Assembly (NCBI GenBank): GCA_021847995.1
Contig: JAJZNE010000178.1
Location: 1-64,000, forward strand
Length of the DNA: 64,000 bases
Direction of reading: 5' to 3'
Origin: Pseudomonadota bacterium
Lineage (GTDB): Bacteria > Pseudomonadota > Alphaproteobacteria > Acetobacterales > Acetobacteraceae
A program made the position numbers and the translations under genes. Shown here piece by piece: positions 8,575-17,990 of the stretch (the first letter of the stretch is position 1; every line of letters starts with the position of its first letter). The notes below the pieces were generated by a model. That model saw only the letters and a program-made list of their open reading frames with translations, was not told the origin of the DNA and did no database searches.

Positions 8575-10158
8575 TCACGGGTCGATCAGCACCCCGGGAT
8601 TGAGCATGCCGGTCGGGTCGAGTGTTGCCTTGGCTGCGCGCAGCGCGTCGGCGAACAGCGGCGGGCGTTCGCGGTCGTACCACGGGCGATGCTCCCGCCC
8701 CACCGCATGATGATGCGTGATGGTGCCGCCGGCCGCGATCAGCGCATCGCTCGCCGCGGTCTTGATCGCCCGCCACTGCGCCAGCAGCGCACCGTGCCGG
8801 CCGAGCGCGTGGAAGGTGAAATAGGGCGCCGGCCCGTCGGGATAGACATGGGTGACGCGGCACGTCACCTGCCCGGCCCGGCCGGTGGCGTCGCGGATCG
8901 CCTGTCCGGTCGCGCGCGTGACCGCTTCGTGGAACGCCTTGAACCGGTCCCAGGTGATGGCGGTTTCGAACGTGTCGGTGATGATCGCGCGCGGCACCAT
9001 GCGTTCGCGCGCATACGGCATGCGGATGAAGGCGGTGCGCCAGCGCGCGCCGGCGCTCCCGGCGCCCACCGCCGCCTGCTCCGGCGTGCCGCCGTGATCG
9101 GCGCAGCATTCCAGCGCCCGCTTCATCCACGCATCCGGCGCATGGTCGGCCGATTCGAAGGCCAGCACCATGATCGCGGCACGGCCGTCGCCGGCGCCGG
9201 TGTTGCGCGCCTCCTGCGGATCGAGGATGCGGCAGTTCGAGGGATGGAGGCCGGCCTGGCTCAGCGCCCGCAGGCCGCGCGCGGCGGCGTCGAAATCGGC
9301 GAACAGCAGCACCGCATCGGCGCGGAAGCGGGGCCGCTCCTGCAGCCGCATCCAGGCTTCGGTGATGACGCCGAGAATCCCCTCCGACCCGAGGAACAGC
9401 CGCTCCGGCGCGGGGCCTGCGCCGGAGCCGGGCAGGCGGCGCGTCTCGATCATGCCGGCGGGGGTCGCGACGCGCAGGCTTTCGACGAAATCGTCGATAT
9501 GGGTGTAGAGGCTCGCGAAATGGCCGCCCGAACGGGTGGCGATCCAGCCGCCGAGCGTCGAGTATTCGAAACTCTGCGGGAAATGGCGCAGCGTCAGGCC
9601 GTGCGGCTTCAACTGCGCCTCCAGCGCCGGGCCGTACACACCGCCCTCGATCCGCGCGGCGCGCGCCGTAGGGTCCACCTCCCGCACCTTGTCGAGATGC
9701 GCGAGATCGAGCGCGATCAGCGGGCGGTCGCGCGCCCGATCGACGGTGACGCCGCCGACCACGGAACTGCCGCCGCCGAACGCCAGCAGCATCGCCCCGG
9801 CGCCGCCGGCCCAGTCCATCACCGCCGCGACGTCGCGCTCATCGCGCGGGTAGGCGACCAGATCGGGGGCGCTGGCATAGTCGTTGAGCAGGCCGAGCAC
9901 CGTGTCCTGATAGGATTTGCCGAACGCATGGAGGGCGCGCTCATGACGGTCCGCCGACACGATCGCGGCGAGTGCGGCCGGCGGCGTGAGGCGCGGCGGA
10001 CGCAGCGGCGCGTCGGCGAGCGCAGGCACCGGGACCGTCGCGAAATCCTCCACGGCGAACAGCCGGCGATAGGTGGCGAGGGCGAAGGCCTCCTCCTCCG
10101 CCGTCATCGCCTCGCCCTCGCGTCCCCAGCCGAAATGCTTGCGCCGCGGTGGCGTCAT
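8575..10158 (-). CDS. FAD-binding oxidase, alkyldihydroxyacetonephosphate synthase-like
   Basis: A 527-residue flavoprotein of the vanillyl-alcohol-oxidase/AGPS class. The FAD pyrophosphate loop is seen as LLAFGGGSSVVGGV near residue 145, followed by LARID-type ARIEGGVYGPALEAQL and PQSFEYSTLGGWIATRSGG. The C-terminal cap contains HHHAVGREHRPW (tyrosine/histidine-rich) and ends TLDPTGMLNPGVLIDP, the standard family C-terminus. Overall layout is closest to AGPS-like oxidases, but bacterial members act on several 2-hydroxyacids or aryl ethers, so the substrate is open. ATG 10158 has AGGAGG upstream. It reads into the amide-importer operon with a 135-bp gap, and is divergent from the quinone oxidoreductase. 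Confidence 0.82.
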   Translation of the reverse strand: MTPPRRKHFGWGREGEAMTAEEEAFALATYRRLFAVEDFATVPVPALADAPLRPPRLTPPAALAAIVSADRHERALHAFGKSYQDTVLGLLNDYASAPDLVAYPRDERDVAAVMDWAGGAGAMLLAFGGGSSVVGGVTVDRARDRPLIALDLAHLDKVREVDPTARAARIEGGVYGPALEAQLKPHGLTLRHFPQSFEYSTLGGWIATRSGGHFASLYTHIDDFVESLRVATPAGMIETRRLPGSGAGPAPERLFLGSEGILGVITEAWMRLQERPRFRADAVLLFADFDAAARGLRALSQAGLHPSNCRILDPQEARNTGAGDGRAAIMVLAFESADHAPDAWMKRALECCADHGGTPEQAAVGAGSAGARWRTAFIRMPYARERMVPRAIITDTFETAITWDRFKAFHEAVTRATGQAIRDATGRAGQVTCRVTHVYPDGPAPYFTFHALGRHGALLAQWRAIKTAASDALIAAGGTITHHHAVGREHRPWYDRERPPLFADALRAAKATLDPTGMLNPGVLIDP

Positions 10159-10305
10159 CGTTCCCTCCTGTCCCGGTCTGCACGCAGTGGAGCGAAGCGC
10201 GGCCGGCCGGTCAACCACGGCGGCGGCCGGCCGGCGCGGCAGGCATCGACCTCGCCCGCGCTTCGTCGCAGGATGGCCGCCCGGCAGCAGCGGCGGAGAG
10301 CGGAC

Positions 10306-11280
10306 ATGAAGGCGTGGCGCGTCGAGCAGATCACTGAAACCGGCACGATGCACCTGCGCGATCTGCCGCTTCCGGTCCCCGGGCCGGGCGAATATCTCGT
10401 CCGCATGGCAGCGGCTGGGTTGAACTTCCTCGATACGCTGATGCTGCGCGGACGCTATCAGCGCCGGCCGGCGTTGCCGTTCACGCCCGGGGTGGAATGC
10501 GCGGGCATCATCGCCGCCGCCGGAGAGGGCTGTGCGCTGCCGCCGGGGACGCGTGTCCTCGCCAGTCTGGAGACCGGCGGCTTCGCCGAATTCGCCTGCG
10601 CCCGCGCCGCCGCAGTGCTGCCGCTGCCGGACGGCATGCCGGCGGAGGATGCGCTCGCGGTGCTGGGCGTCAATTATCCCACCTCCTACTACGCGCTGCA
10701 TGAGCGGGCGCGGCTTCGCGCCGGGGAGACGGTGCTGGTCCATGCCGGCGCGGGCGGGGTCGGCAGTGCCGCGATCCAGCTCGCACGCCATGCCGGTGCG
10801 CGCGTCATTGCCACCGCGGGCGGTGCCGCGAAATGCGAAACCTGCCGCCGCCTCGGCGCCGCGCACGCGATCGACTATGCCGCCGGCGATTGGGTGGAGA
10901 CGGTGCGGCAGCTGACCGACGGACGCGGCGCCGATGTGATCTACGATCCGGTCGGCGGCGAGGTCGGGGAGCAGAGCCTGCGGGTGCTGGCCTGGATGGG
11001 CCGCTACCTCGTCGTCGGCTTCGCCGGCGGCGCCATCCCCAGGCTGCCGGCCAACCGGCTGCTGCTGCACAACGCCGCGGCGGTGGGCGTGATCTGGGGC
11101 GAGTTGCTGAACCGCGACCCGGCGGCGGCCGGTGCCGTGCGCGCCGCCCTCGCCGAGCTTTACCGCGAGGGCGTGATCCCGCCGCTGATCGGCGGGCGCT
11201 TCCCGCTCAGCGAGGCGCCGGCGGCGCTTGCCGCGCTGGCCGGACGCGGCAGCGTCGGCAAGCTGGTGCTGGAACCCTGA
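10306..11280 (+). CDS. NADPH:quinone oxidoreductase family protein (zinc-independent MDR)
   Basis: A 324-residue medium-chain dehydrogenase/reductase without structural or catalytic zinc ligands. The N-terminal GroES-like domain shows GLNFLDTLMLRGRY and PGVECAG; the Rossmann domain has VLVHAGAGGVGSAAIQLAR near residue 147 and GADVIYDPVGG. These are hallmarks of QorA-like quinone oxidoreductases, which reduce quinones or enones with NADPH. It stands alone on the plus strand: divergent from the AGPS-like oxidase with 147 bp between, and convergent with the GntR regulator with 16 bp between the stops. Exact substrate unknown. Confidence 0.88.
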   Translation: MKAWRVEQITETGTMHLRDLPLPVPGPGEYLVRMAAAGLNFLDTLMLRGRYQRRPALPFTPGVECAGIIAAAGEGCALPPGTRVLASLETGGFAEFACARAAAVLPLPDGMPAEDALAVLGVNYPTSYYALHERARLRAGETVLVHAGAGGVGSAAIQLARHAGARVIATAGGAAKCETCRRLGAAHAIDYAAGDWVETVRQLTDGRGADVIYDPVGGEVGEQSLRVLAWMGRYLVVGFAGGAIPRLPANRLLLHNAAAVGVIWGELLNRDPAAAGAVRAALAELYREGVIPPLIGGRFPLSEAPAALAALAGRGSVGKLVLEP

Positions 11281-11296
11281 CGGCCGCCGCCGGAGG

Positions 11297-12076
11297 TCAC
11301 ATCGCCCCTTCCATCCGCGCCGCGGCGCGCTGGCGGCGCAGCAGCCCCTCCCGCACGTCCTCGATCGCCGAGCGCAGCAGCCGCGTCATCGCGGCATAGG
11401 CGTCGGGGGCATTGCCGGTCCGGATCGCCTCCGTCACTTCCTGGTGCTGGCGCAGCGAGTATTCCGGCGTGTGCCGGCCGGAATGCCAGCTCAACTGGAA
11501 CGACGCCATCAGTGAGCTTTCGATGACCGCGCCGAAGGAGGCGAGGAAATGGTTGCCGGTCGCGTCCAGGATCGCCTGGTGGAAGCGCAGATCGGCCGCG
11601 GTCAGGTCGCCGGAGCCGTCCTGGAAGCTGAACATGTCGGCGAGCGCCGCCTCGATCCGCCGCACCGCCTCCGCCGTCCGCCGCTCCGCCGCCAGCGAGG
11701 CGGCGGAGGGTTCGATGATCTTGCGCACCTCGAACAGGCCGGTGACGAAGGCATCGGTCGGCGCCGCATGCAGGTGCCAGGCCAGCACTTCGGGATCGAG
11801 CATGTTCCATTCGGCGCGCGGGCGCACCATCGTGCCGACCTTCTGGCGGCTGACGATGAGACGCTTCGCCATCAGCAGCTTGAACGCCTCGCGCAGCGCC
11901 GAGCGGGAGACATCAAGGGCGGCGCACAGTTCGATCTCGGTCGGCAGCGCCAGCCCCGGCGGATGCGTGCCGCCGACGATGCGCTCGCCGAGCGTGTTGG
12001 CGATGCGTTCATGCAGGTTGCGCCCGGCCGCATTGCCGAGCTTGGCGGGGCGCGCGGCGGGTGCGTCGGTGTTCAT
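11297..12076 (-). CDS. FadR/FCD-subfamily GntR transcriptional regulator
   Basis: A 259-residue regulator. The N-terminal winged helix (about residues 20-90) has LGERIVGG, LPTEIELCAALDVSRSALRE and the wing KVGTMVRPR. The C-terminal FCD domain contains the metal/ligand residues ADLRFHQAILDATGN and HQEVTEAI. The DPEVLAW linker is typical of sugar-acid-responsive members such as DgoR-like proteins. It is the last gene of the sugar importer operon, overlapping the permease stop by four bases, so it probably controls that operon in response to its sugar or a metabolite. A matching operator is present at 15699-15709. Confidence 0.9.
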   Translation of the reverse strand: MNTDAPAARPAKLGNAAGRNLHERIANTLGERIVGGTHPPGLALPTEIELCAALDVSRSALREAFKLLMAKRLIVSRQKVGTMVRPRAEWNMLDPEVLAWHLHAAPTDAFVTGLFEVRKIIEPSAASLAAERRTAEAVRRIEAALADMFSFQDGSGDLTAADLRFHQAILDATGNHFLASFGAVIESSLMASFQLSWHSGRHTPEYSLRQHQEVTEAIRTGNAPDAYAAMTRLLRSAIEDVREGLLRRQRAAARMEGAM

Positions 12077-13083
12077 GTCTGCTGCCCCTGCCGCGCCAGC
12101 GCCGGCGCGGCGGCGGCGCGCGCGGTGCTGGCCTGGGCCGCGGCGAGCTTGCGGCGCGCCTGCAACTGCTGGTCCGCCAGCACGCCGAGCAGGATCACCG
12201 TGCCCATCACGGCGAAGTTGAGCGAGCTCGGGATGCCGAGGATGTTCACCAGATTCTGCAACACCTGCAGCAGCGCGGTGCCGAGCACGATGCCGATGAT
12301 CGACCCCTCGCCGCCGCGCAGCGAACAGCCGCCCAGCACCGCCGCCGCGATCGCATAGAGTTCATAGAAATTGCCGAACGAACTCGGGGAGACCGAATTG
12401 GTGTAGAATACCAGCAGCACGGTGGAGACGCCGGCGAGGCCGCCGCTCAGCACATAGGCGCCGGCGATGACGAGGCCGGTGCGGATACCGGAGAAGCGCG
12501 CCGCCTCCTCGTTCTTGCCGACCGCGAACAGGTAGCGGCCATAGACCGAGCGGTGCAGCACCACGCCCATGACGACGGCGAGGATGACCAGGAACAGGAA
12601 CGTGTTCGGGATGCCATAGAGGTGTCCGGCGGCGAGGCTGCGCAGCGTATCGGCCTCGTCACCGTAGCCGAAGCCGCGCGTCGAGTCGGTGGTGTAGTAG
12701 CGGGCAGCGCCGCGATAGATCAGCAGGCCGCACAGGGTCACGATGAACGGCTGCATCCTGAGCCGCGTGATCAGGAAGGCCTGCAACCCCCCCAGCAGCA
12801 CGCCGCCGGCGATGATGATGAGCAGGGCGAGCGGCCACGCCATCTGATACTCGGTCAGCAGGTCGACGAACACGACGCCGAGCAGCGCGAACATCGAACC
12901 GATCGACAGGTCGATGCCGCCGGTGATGATGGTCAGCCCCTCGCCGATCGAAAACACGCCGAACAGGCCGATCAGGTTGGCCATGTCGAGCAGGTTGACG
13001 CCGGACAGGAACAGCGGGTTGATCGCGGCCGTGATCGCGCTGACCACGACCAGCAGCAGCAGCAGGCCGAGTTCCTTCCTCAT
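12073..13083 (-). CDS. sugar ABC transporter permease, RbsC/XylH type
   Basis: A 336-residue membrane protein of the CUT2 carbohydrate permease class, with about nine hydrophobic segments. Family motifs are IITGGIDLSIGSMFAL near residue 53, GLLIYRGAARY, the coupling segment AVGKNEEAARFSGIRT near residue 180 and VLGGCSLRGGEGSIIG. It starts at ATG 13083 within the stop of the double-ATPase gene (ATGA overlap); the open frame extends further upstream only as a shadow of that gene. It would form a homodimeric channel in the inner membrane for a pentose, hexose or polyol. Confidence 0.92.
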   Translation of the reverse strand: MRKELGLLLLLVVVSAITAAINPLFLSGVNLLDMANLIGLFGVFSIGEGLTIITGGIDLSIGSMFALLGVVFVDLLTEYQMAWPLALLIIIAGGVLLGGLQAFLITRLRMQPFIVTLCGLLIYRGAARYYTTDSTRGFGYGDEADTLRSLAAGHLYGIPNTFLFLVILAVVMGVVLHRSVYGRYLFAVGKNEEAARFSGIRTGLVIAGAYVLSGGLAGVSTVLLVFYTNSVSPSSFGNFYELYAIAAAVLGGCSLRGGEGSIIGIVLGTALLQVLQNLVNILGIPSSLNFAVMGTVILLGVLADQQLQARRKLAAAQASTARAAAAPALARQGQQT

Positions 13084-14612
13084 GTCATGTCCTCCGCCGT
13101 CTCCGCAGGTTCCAGCGCCTGCCCGATGGCGAGCCGCAGGACGTTGTATTCGCTGAACCGGGCGCGATCGAGCACGCCGCTGATGCGTCCCTCGTGCATC
13201 ACCGCGATGCGGTCGGACACGCCGATCACCTCCTCCATGTCGGAGGAGATCATCGCGATGGCGACGCCGCGGTCGGCGAGGCCGCGCATCAGCGCATAGA
13301 TCTCGGTCTTGGCGCCGACATCGATGCCGCGCGTCGGCTCGTCGAAGATGACGACGCGCGGCTGCATCGACAGCCACTTCGCCAGCACCACCTTCTGCTG
13401 GTTGCCGCCCGACAGCGTCACCGCCTGCGTCTCCACCCCCGGCGCCTTGATGCCGAGGCTGGCCGCCTGCGCCCGCGCGACGCGCGTCTCCGACCCGCGG
13501 TCGATCAGCAGCAGGCGGGCATGGTGCAGCAGATCGGCGAGCGTGATGTTCTCGCGGATCGGCATGTCGAGCACGAGCCCGGCACGCTTGCGGTCCTCCG
13601 GCACCAGGTAGATGCCCTGGCGGATCGCGTCGCGCGGGCTGGCGATGCGCACCGGCGCCCCGTCCAGCCGCACCTCGCCGGCCAACCTGCGGTCGATGCC
13701 GAACACCGTGCGCGCGAACGAGGTGCGGCCGGCGCCGACCAGGCCGGCGAGGCCGAGAATTTCGCCGTGGCGGACCGAAAGGTCGATGCTGCGGTCGGGG
13801 AAGGCGGAGGTGACGAGGCCCGCGATGTCGCAGCCGCCGGGGCGGGGTTCGCTCTGCGGCGGCAGATAGAGCGATTTCAGGTCGCGCCCGATCATCAGCC
13901 GGATCATCGCGCCATGCGACAATTCCCCGCGCGCAAGCTCCCCGACGGTGCGGCCGTCGCGGAGCACCACCACGCGGTCGGCGCAGGTCATGATCTCGGC
14001 CAGCCGGTGGGTGATGAAGATGATGGCGACGCCGGCGGCCTTGAGGTCGGCCACCACCCGGAGCAGCCGCTCGGTCTCCGACAGCGTCAGGCTGGAGGTC
14101 GGCTCATCCATGATGATGACGCGCGCATCGACCGAAAGCGCCTTGGCGATCTCCACCATCTGCCGCTGTGCGATCGACAGCAGTTCGACCGGCGTGTCGG
14201 GCGCGAAATCGGCGCCCAGCCGTTCGAGCAGCGGTGCGACGCGGGCATGCTGCGCGCGGTTGTCGAGCAGCATCAGCGGCCCGCCGCGCAGCCTCTCCCG
14301 CCCGATGAAGACGTTGCTGGCGACGTCCAGGTTCTCGAACAGGTTGAGTTCCTGGTGGACAAACGCGATGCCGGCGCGGGTGGCCCCGGCGACGGTGAGC
14401 GCGCGGTGGTCGCGCCCATCGATGCGGATGACGCCCGCGGTCGGTTCGGCGACGCCGCCGAGGATTTTCATCAGCGTCGATTTGCCGGCGCCGTTCTCCC
14501 CGATCAGCCCCAGCACCTCGCCGCGCATCACGCGCAGGCTCACGTCGTCGAGCGCGACCACGCCGGGATAGGTCTTGGTGATCCCGGCCAGTTCCAGCAG
14601 CATGTCCGCCAA
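13080..14612 (-). CDS. sugar ABC transporter double ATPase, RbsA/MglA type
   Basis: A 510-residue protein with two fused ATPase halves, as in RbsA, XylG and MglA. The first half has Walker A GENGAGKSTLMK, Q-loop VHQELNLF, signature LSIAQRQMVEI and Walker B VIIMDEPTSSL. The second half has the usual degenerate Walker A (GLVGAGRTSFAR), EDRKRAGL, signature LSGGNQQKVVLAKWL and Walker B VVIFDEPTRGIDVG. Position between the binding protein (63 bp gap) and the permease (four-base overlap) is the standard CUT2 operon layout. Confidence 0.94.
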   Translation of the reverse strand: MADMLLELAGITKTYPGVVALDDVSLRVMRGEVLGLIGENGAGKSTLMKILGGVAEPTAGVIRIDGRDHRALTVAGATRAGIAFVHQELNLFENLDVASNVFIGRERLRGGPLMLLDNRAQHARVAPLLERLGADFAPDTPVELLSIAQRQMVEIAKALSVDARVIIMDEPTSSLTLSETERLLRVVADLKAAGVAIIFITHRLAEIMTCADRVVVLRDGRTVGELARGELSHGAMIRLMIGRDLKSLYLPPQSEPRPGGCDIAGLVTSAFPDRSIDLSVRHGEILGLAGLVGAGRTSFARTVFGIDRRLAGEVRLDGAPVRIASPRDAIRQGIYLVPEDRKRAGLVLDMPIRENITLADLLHHARLLLIDRGSETRVARAQAASLGIKAPGVETQAVTLSGGNQQKVVLAKWLSMQPRVVIFDEPTRGIDVGAKTEIYALMRGLADRGVAIAMISSDMEEVIGVSDRIAVMHEGRISGVLDRARFSEYNVLRLAIGQALEPAETAEDMT

Positions 14613-14675
14613 GCGTTCCCTCCCCGGCGTCAGGCCCCGGCGGCGCGCAGGTCCGCCGGGGCAGCGCGGCGCGGC

Positions 14676-15635
14676 CTACTTGCCGAGCAGCTTCTTCACG
14701 TAGGCGGTGAACTCGGCGACGTTGGCCTTGTCGATGATCCGCGTCGGCACGATGATCTTGTGATCGGCCGGCAGGAACGACTTGTCGCCGTTCATGTACT
14801 TGATCATGTTGACCATCGAAAGATAGCCGAACTCGAACGGCTGCTGCACGATCGTCGATTGCACGCAGCCTTCCGAAATGCCGCGCAGCGTCCGCGGGTC
14901 TTCGTCGAAGCCGACAATCTTGACCTTGCCGCACTTGCCGGCGGCCTTGACCGCGTCGTAGATCTCCGGCGTGTTGTAGCTCCACAGGCCGCTGAGCAGC
15001 GAAATGTCGGGGTATTTCGCCAGCGTGTCCTCGACGTTGCTCTTGGCCTTGGTGAAATCGACCTGGTCGGTGCGCACGTCGATGATCTCGACCTTGGTGC
15101 CGGCCAGCGCCTCCCGGATGCCCTGCACGCGCTCACGCGCGTTGTCGGCGTCGAGGGTGCCGACGAACAGCATGATCCTGCCGCCGTCCGGCAGCGCCTT
15201 CTTGATCTCGTTGCCGGCATTGCGGCCGGCGGCGACGTTGTCGGTGCCGATATAGGCGACGCGGTTGCTCTGCGGCGCATCGCTGTCGGTGGTGAACAGC
15301 ACCGCCTTGGCGGCGACCTTGTTCAGCTCCTCGGTCGCATGCGCCGCGTCATCGACGGACAGCGAAATGCCGGAGACGCCGCGCGCCAGCAGGTCGTCCA
15401 GCTCGCGCCGCTGCTCCGCCGCGGTCGCCTGACCGGTGACGATCATCTCCATCCTGTAGTCGGGATGTTCCTTCTGCGCCTTCTCGATCCCCCGCCGGGC
15501 GAAGGTCCAGAAATCGGACGCGGCGTTGGTGACGAGGACCAGCGTCTTCTTCTGCTGTGCCTCCACCGCCGCGCTGCCGGCCAGCAGCCCGGCCGCCAGC
15601 ACACCTGCCAGCAGGGGTGCGACGAACTTCCTCAT
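14676..15635 (-). CDS. sugar-binding periplasmic protein (RbsB-like)
   Basis: A 319-residue type I periplasmic binding protein with a signal peptide (MRKFVAPLLAGVLAAGLLAG, cleavage after about AVEA). The mature protein follows the ribose/xylose-binding pattern: VTNAASDFWTFARRGIEKAQ, GVSGISLSVDD, LFTTDSDAPQSNRVAYIGTDN and KIVGFDEDPRTLRGI. CUT2 proteins bind ribose, galactose, xylose or related sugars and polyols. ATG 15635 has AAGGAG eight bases upstream; the frame is open to 15743 but without support. It is the first gene of the importer operon, whose last gene is the GntR regulator. Confidence 0.9.
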   Translation of the reverse strand: MRKFVAPLLAGVLAAGLLAGSAAVEAQQKKTLVLVTNAASDFWTFARRGIEKAQKEHPDYRMEMIVTGQATAAEQRRELDDLLARGVSGISLSVDDAAHATEELNKVAAKAVLFTTDSDAPQSNRVAYIGTDNVAAGRNAGNEIKKALPDGGRIMLFVGTLDADNARERVQGIREALAGTKVEIIDVRTDQVDFTKAKSNVEDTLAKYPDISLLSGLWSYNTPEIYDAVKAAGKCGKVKIVGFDEDPRTLRGISEGCVQSTIVQQPFEFGYLSMVNMIKYMNGDKSFLPADHKIIVPTRIIDKANVAEFTAYVKKLLGK

Positions 15636-15698
15636 GCGTTTGCTCCTTGCACGTTTCAGCCTGCCTCGTTGCGGCAGGGTCCGGCAACCGGCACCGAT

Positions 15699-15709
15699 TG
15701 GTCGGACAA
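15699..15709. promoter_or_regulatory. candidate FadR-type GntR operator
   Basis: TGGTCGGACAA matches the FadR-subfamily operator pattern T-N-G-T-N3-A-C-N-A at every fixed position. It lies 64-74 bases upstream of the sugar-binding protein start codon, in the only long gap before this operon, whose last gene encodes a FadR-subfamily regulator. Chance matches in GC-rich DNA are possible. Confidence 0.5.
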
Positions 15710-15793
15710 CCTGCCCGACGCGCCGCTCGTTTCCCCCGCGCATGCCGGATTAAGTCATGCAAATGCGCCGGTGGGAAGCCCCTTCCGGCGCCG

Positions 15794-16711
15794 TCAGCGC
15801 AACGCCGCCTCCGGGATGGCGGCATTCTGCGGCACGTCCTGGTCGGGGACGGCGGGCAGCGTGGGGGCGATGCCGTCCAGCAGCAGGGCGGTGACGAGCG
15901 GCGGCCTGCCCTGCCGCACCTCGCCGCCGACCAGCAGATCGACCTCGCCGCGCTCGGCCAGCCGGCGCAGGGCGCGCGCGAGGCGGAGCGGCCGCAGATC
16001 GACGCGGGCGAGATAGGCGTGGCCGCTCGTCTCGTCGGTGACGCGCCAGCCGGCACAACCGCGATCGACGCAGGGAATATCGGTGCGCGAGAGCCTGAGC
16101 GGCGTCGGATCGGGGCGCGCCGGGACGGCGCCCGCAAACAGGGCATGCACCGCGACCTCGCGCGCCGGCACGTCGGCGTTGACCGGCGGGCATTGCCATT
16201 CCCCTTCCAGATCGAGCGTCGCGGCGCCGCCGCCGGTTTCGTGCAGATGGCGGGCGACGAACCCGCCGCCCCGCCGGTCCCCCCGATAGCGGATCGCGAG
16301 GCGGTAGCCGGGGTCGCCGAGATCGGCGTGGCCGACGAAATGCCGGCCGTTCAGCATCACCTCGATACTGTCGTTCACCGGGTCGCTGTGCGCCGTCGCG
16401 GCCGCGAAATAGCCGGCGGCGGCAAGGCCGAGCGACGGGCCGGGCCGGGCAAGCTCGGCGCCCGGCCCGTCCTGGCCGAACACCACGCGATAGAACGGAA
16501 ACGGGATGCCGCGCGGGTCCGGCACGTCGGCGGCCTGCCAGGGTGCCGCGGCGGCGGAGCAGAAATGCGCATGGTCGATCGCATGCGCCGTTTCGCTTTC
16601 CGCCTCGATCGCGCCATGCGCCAGCAGATGCAGCCGCACCTCATCGGCCCCTGCCGCATGGCACCACCACAGGAGGGCGAGGACGGCAAGCGTCCCGCGC
16701 CAGGCCGGCAT
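15794..16711 (-). CDS. secreted protein of unknown function
   Basis: A 305-residue protein that I do not assign to a named family. The N-terminus MPAWRGTLAVLALLWWCHAAGA is a clear signal peptide, so the product is periplasmic or secreted. The mature part contains several Cys residues (HFCSAAAA, EWQCPPVN, DIPCVDRGCAGW) and a GYFAAATAHSDPVNDSIEVMLNGRHFVGHADLG stretch split here as GYFAAATAHSDPVNDSIEV and MLNGRHFVGHADLG. ATG 16711 is chosen for its GGAGG site; a 15-residue longer frame has none. It stands between the sugar importer (divergent promoter space of 158 bp shared only with its own downstream side) and the RlmI-like gene, both on the same strand. No catalytic motif is apparent. Confidence 0.7.
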   Translation of the reverse strand: MPAWRGTLAVLALLWWCHAAGADEVRLHLLAHGAIEAESETAHAIDHAHFCSAAAAPWQAADVPDPRGIPFPFYRVVFGQDGPGAELARPGPSLGLAAAGYFAAATAHSDPVNDSIEVMLNGRHFVGHADLGDPGYRLAIRYRGDRRGGGFVARHLHETGGGAATLDLEGEWQCPPVNADVPAREVAVHALFAGAVPARPDPTPLRLSRTDIPCVDRGCAGWRVTDETSGHAYLARVDLRPLRLARALRRLAERGEVDLLVGGEVRQGRPPLVTALLLDGIAPTLPAVPDQDVPQNAAIPEAALR

Positions 16712-16793
16712 GACGCCTCCGCTGATTTTCCCTTCCGGCGGCAGACTAGCCAGCACGGCGGGCGGCGCGTGATCCCGATGTCGTGAGAGCGGG

Positions 16794-17990
16794 TTAGAAG
16801 AGTTGGATCAGGTGCGCCTTCAGATAGGCGCTCTCGGGCAGCATGGGGTGCACCGGATGGTCCGGGCCGGCGCCGGTGGTGGCGAGGATGCGCCCTTCCC
16901 GCCGCGCGCGGTGCAGCCCCCCGGCCACCGCGGCGGCAAAATCGTCTGCGGCGGCGTGATGGCTGCACGAGGCGACGAACAGAAACCCGCCGGGGGCGAC
17001 CAGGGACGCGGCGAGCCGTGTCATGCGGCCATAGGCGCGCAGGCCGGCGGCCTGGTCCCTGCGGGCGCGGATGAAGGCCGGCGGGTCGCAGATGACGATA
17101 TCGAACCGCTCCCCCGCCGCGGCCAGTGCCGCCATCGTCTCGAACGCATCGCCGCGCCGCAGGGTGGCGCGCGACGCCAGCCCGTTGCGTTCGGCGGCGG
17201 CGCCCGCCAGCGCCAGTGCCGGGGCGGAGGCATCGACCAGCAGCGCCTGGCCGGCGCCGGCGGCGAGCGCGCGCAGGGCGAAGGCGCCGGTGTGGCAGAA
17301 CATGTCGAGCACCCGCGCGCCGCCGGCGAGGGCGGCCAGGCGGTCGCGGTTCGGCCGCTGATCGAAGTAGAACCCGGTCTTCTGTCCGGCCAGCGGATCG
17401 ACCGGAAAGGCGACGCCGCCCTCCTCCACCACCGTGCCGGCATCGCCGCCGGCGAGCAGGGCGACCTGCTCCGCCAGTCCCTCATGGGCGCGCACCGGGC
17501 TGTCGTTGCGGGCGACGATGGCGCGCGGGGCGAACATGTCGCCGAGCACGCCGAGCAGATCAGGCGTCAGCCGGTCCATCGCCGCGGTGTTGGCCTGCAC
17601 CGCCAGCACGTCGCCGTAGCGGTCGATGACGAGGCCGGGCAGCCGGTCGGCCTCGGCATGGACGAGGCGGTGGAACGGCGAATCGGTCACCCGGGCGCGC
17701 AGCGACGCCGCGGCGTCGAGGCGGGCGCGCAGGAACGCCGCATCGATCGCCGCGTCGGGGTCGCGGTCGAGCAGGCGGGCGGCGATCAGGCTGTGCGGGT
17801 TGAAGGCGAAGGTGCCGAAGCGCCAGCCGTCATCGCCGTCCAGCCGCACCGGCGCGCCGGGCGGCAGGGCGCGGTACTCCGGCTTCATCGCGATCTCGTT
17901 GCTGAACGCCCACGGATACCCCGCCTTCAGCCGCCGTCCCTGACCGGGCGAAAGCCGCAGCGTCGGGCGGGCGCCGGCGTCAGGCGGCAA
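16794..17990 (-). CDS. class I rRNA large-subunit methyltransferase, RlmI-like
   Basis: A 398-residue protein with an N-terminal PUA-like domain ([14 protein letters not shown] near residue 20) and a C-terminal SAM-dependent methyltransferase domain. The domain includes [15 protein letters not shown], the SAM motif [20 protein letters not shown] and the catalytic-type [11 protein letters not shown]. This layout is that of RlmI (m5C1962 of 23S rRNA) and its relatives; the Cys of the SPI-box C-terminus appears in VASCSHH. The C-terminal end overlaps nothing; its start overlaps the hemA 3' end by 11 bp, so the two are probably co-transcribed. Confidence 0.87.
   Translation of the reverse strand: MPPDAGARPTLRLSPGQGRRLKAGYPWAFSNEIAMKPEYRALPPGAPVRLDGDDGWRFGTFAFNPHSLIAARLLDRDPDAAIDAAFLRARLDAAASLRARVTDSPFHRLVHAEADRLPGLVIDRYGDVLAVQANTAAMDRLTPDLLGVLGDMFAPRAIVARNDSPVRAHEGLAEQVALLAGGDAGTVVEEGGVAFPVDPLAGQKTGFYFDQRPNRDRLAALAGGARVLDMFCHTGAFALRALAAGAGQALLVDASAPALALAGAAAERNGLASRATLRRGDAFETMAALAAAGERFDIVICDPPAFIRARRDQAAGLRAYGRMTRLAASLVAPGGFLFVASCSHHAAADDFAAAVAGGLHRARREGRILATTGAGPDHPVHPMLPESAYLKAHLIQLF

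Noticed and set aside
8689-10305. Long N-terminal extension of the quinone oxidoreductase frame
   Set aside because: The upstream part is antisense to the flavin oxidase; the family N-terminus MKAWRVEQI begins at 10306.
13194-16016. A 940-codon open frame on the plus strand across the sugar importer
   Set aside because: It runs antisense to the double ATPase and binding-protein genes, is rich in Arg/His/Asp/Gly repeats with no domain, and is a by-product of high GC at third positions.
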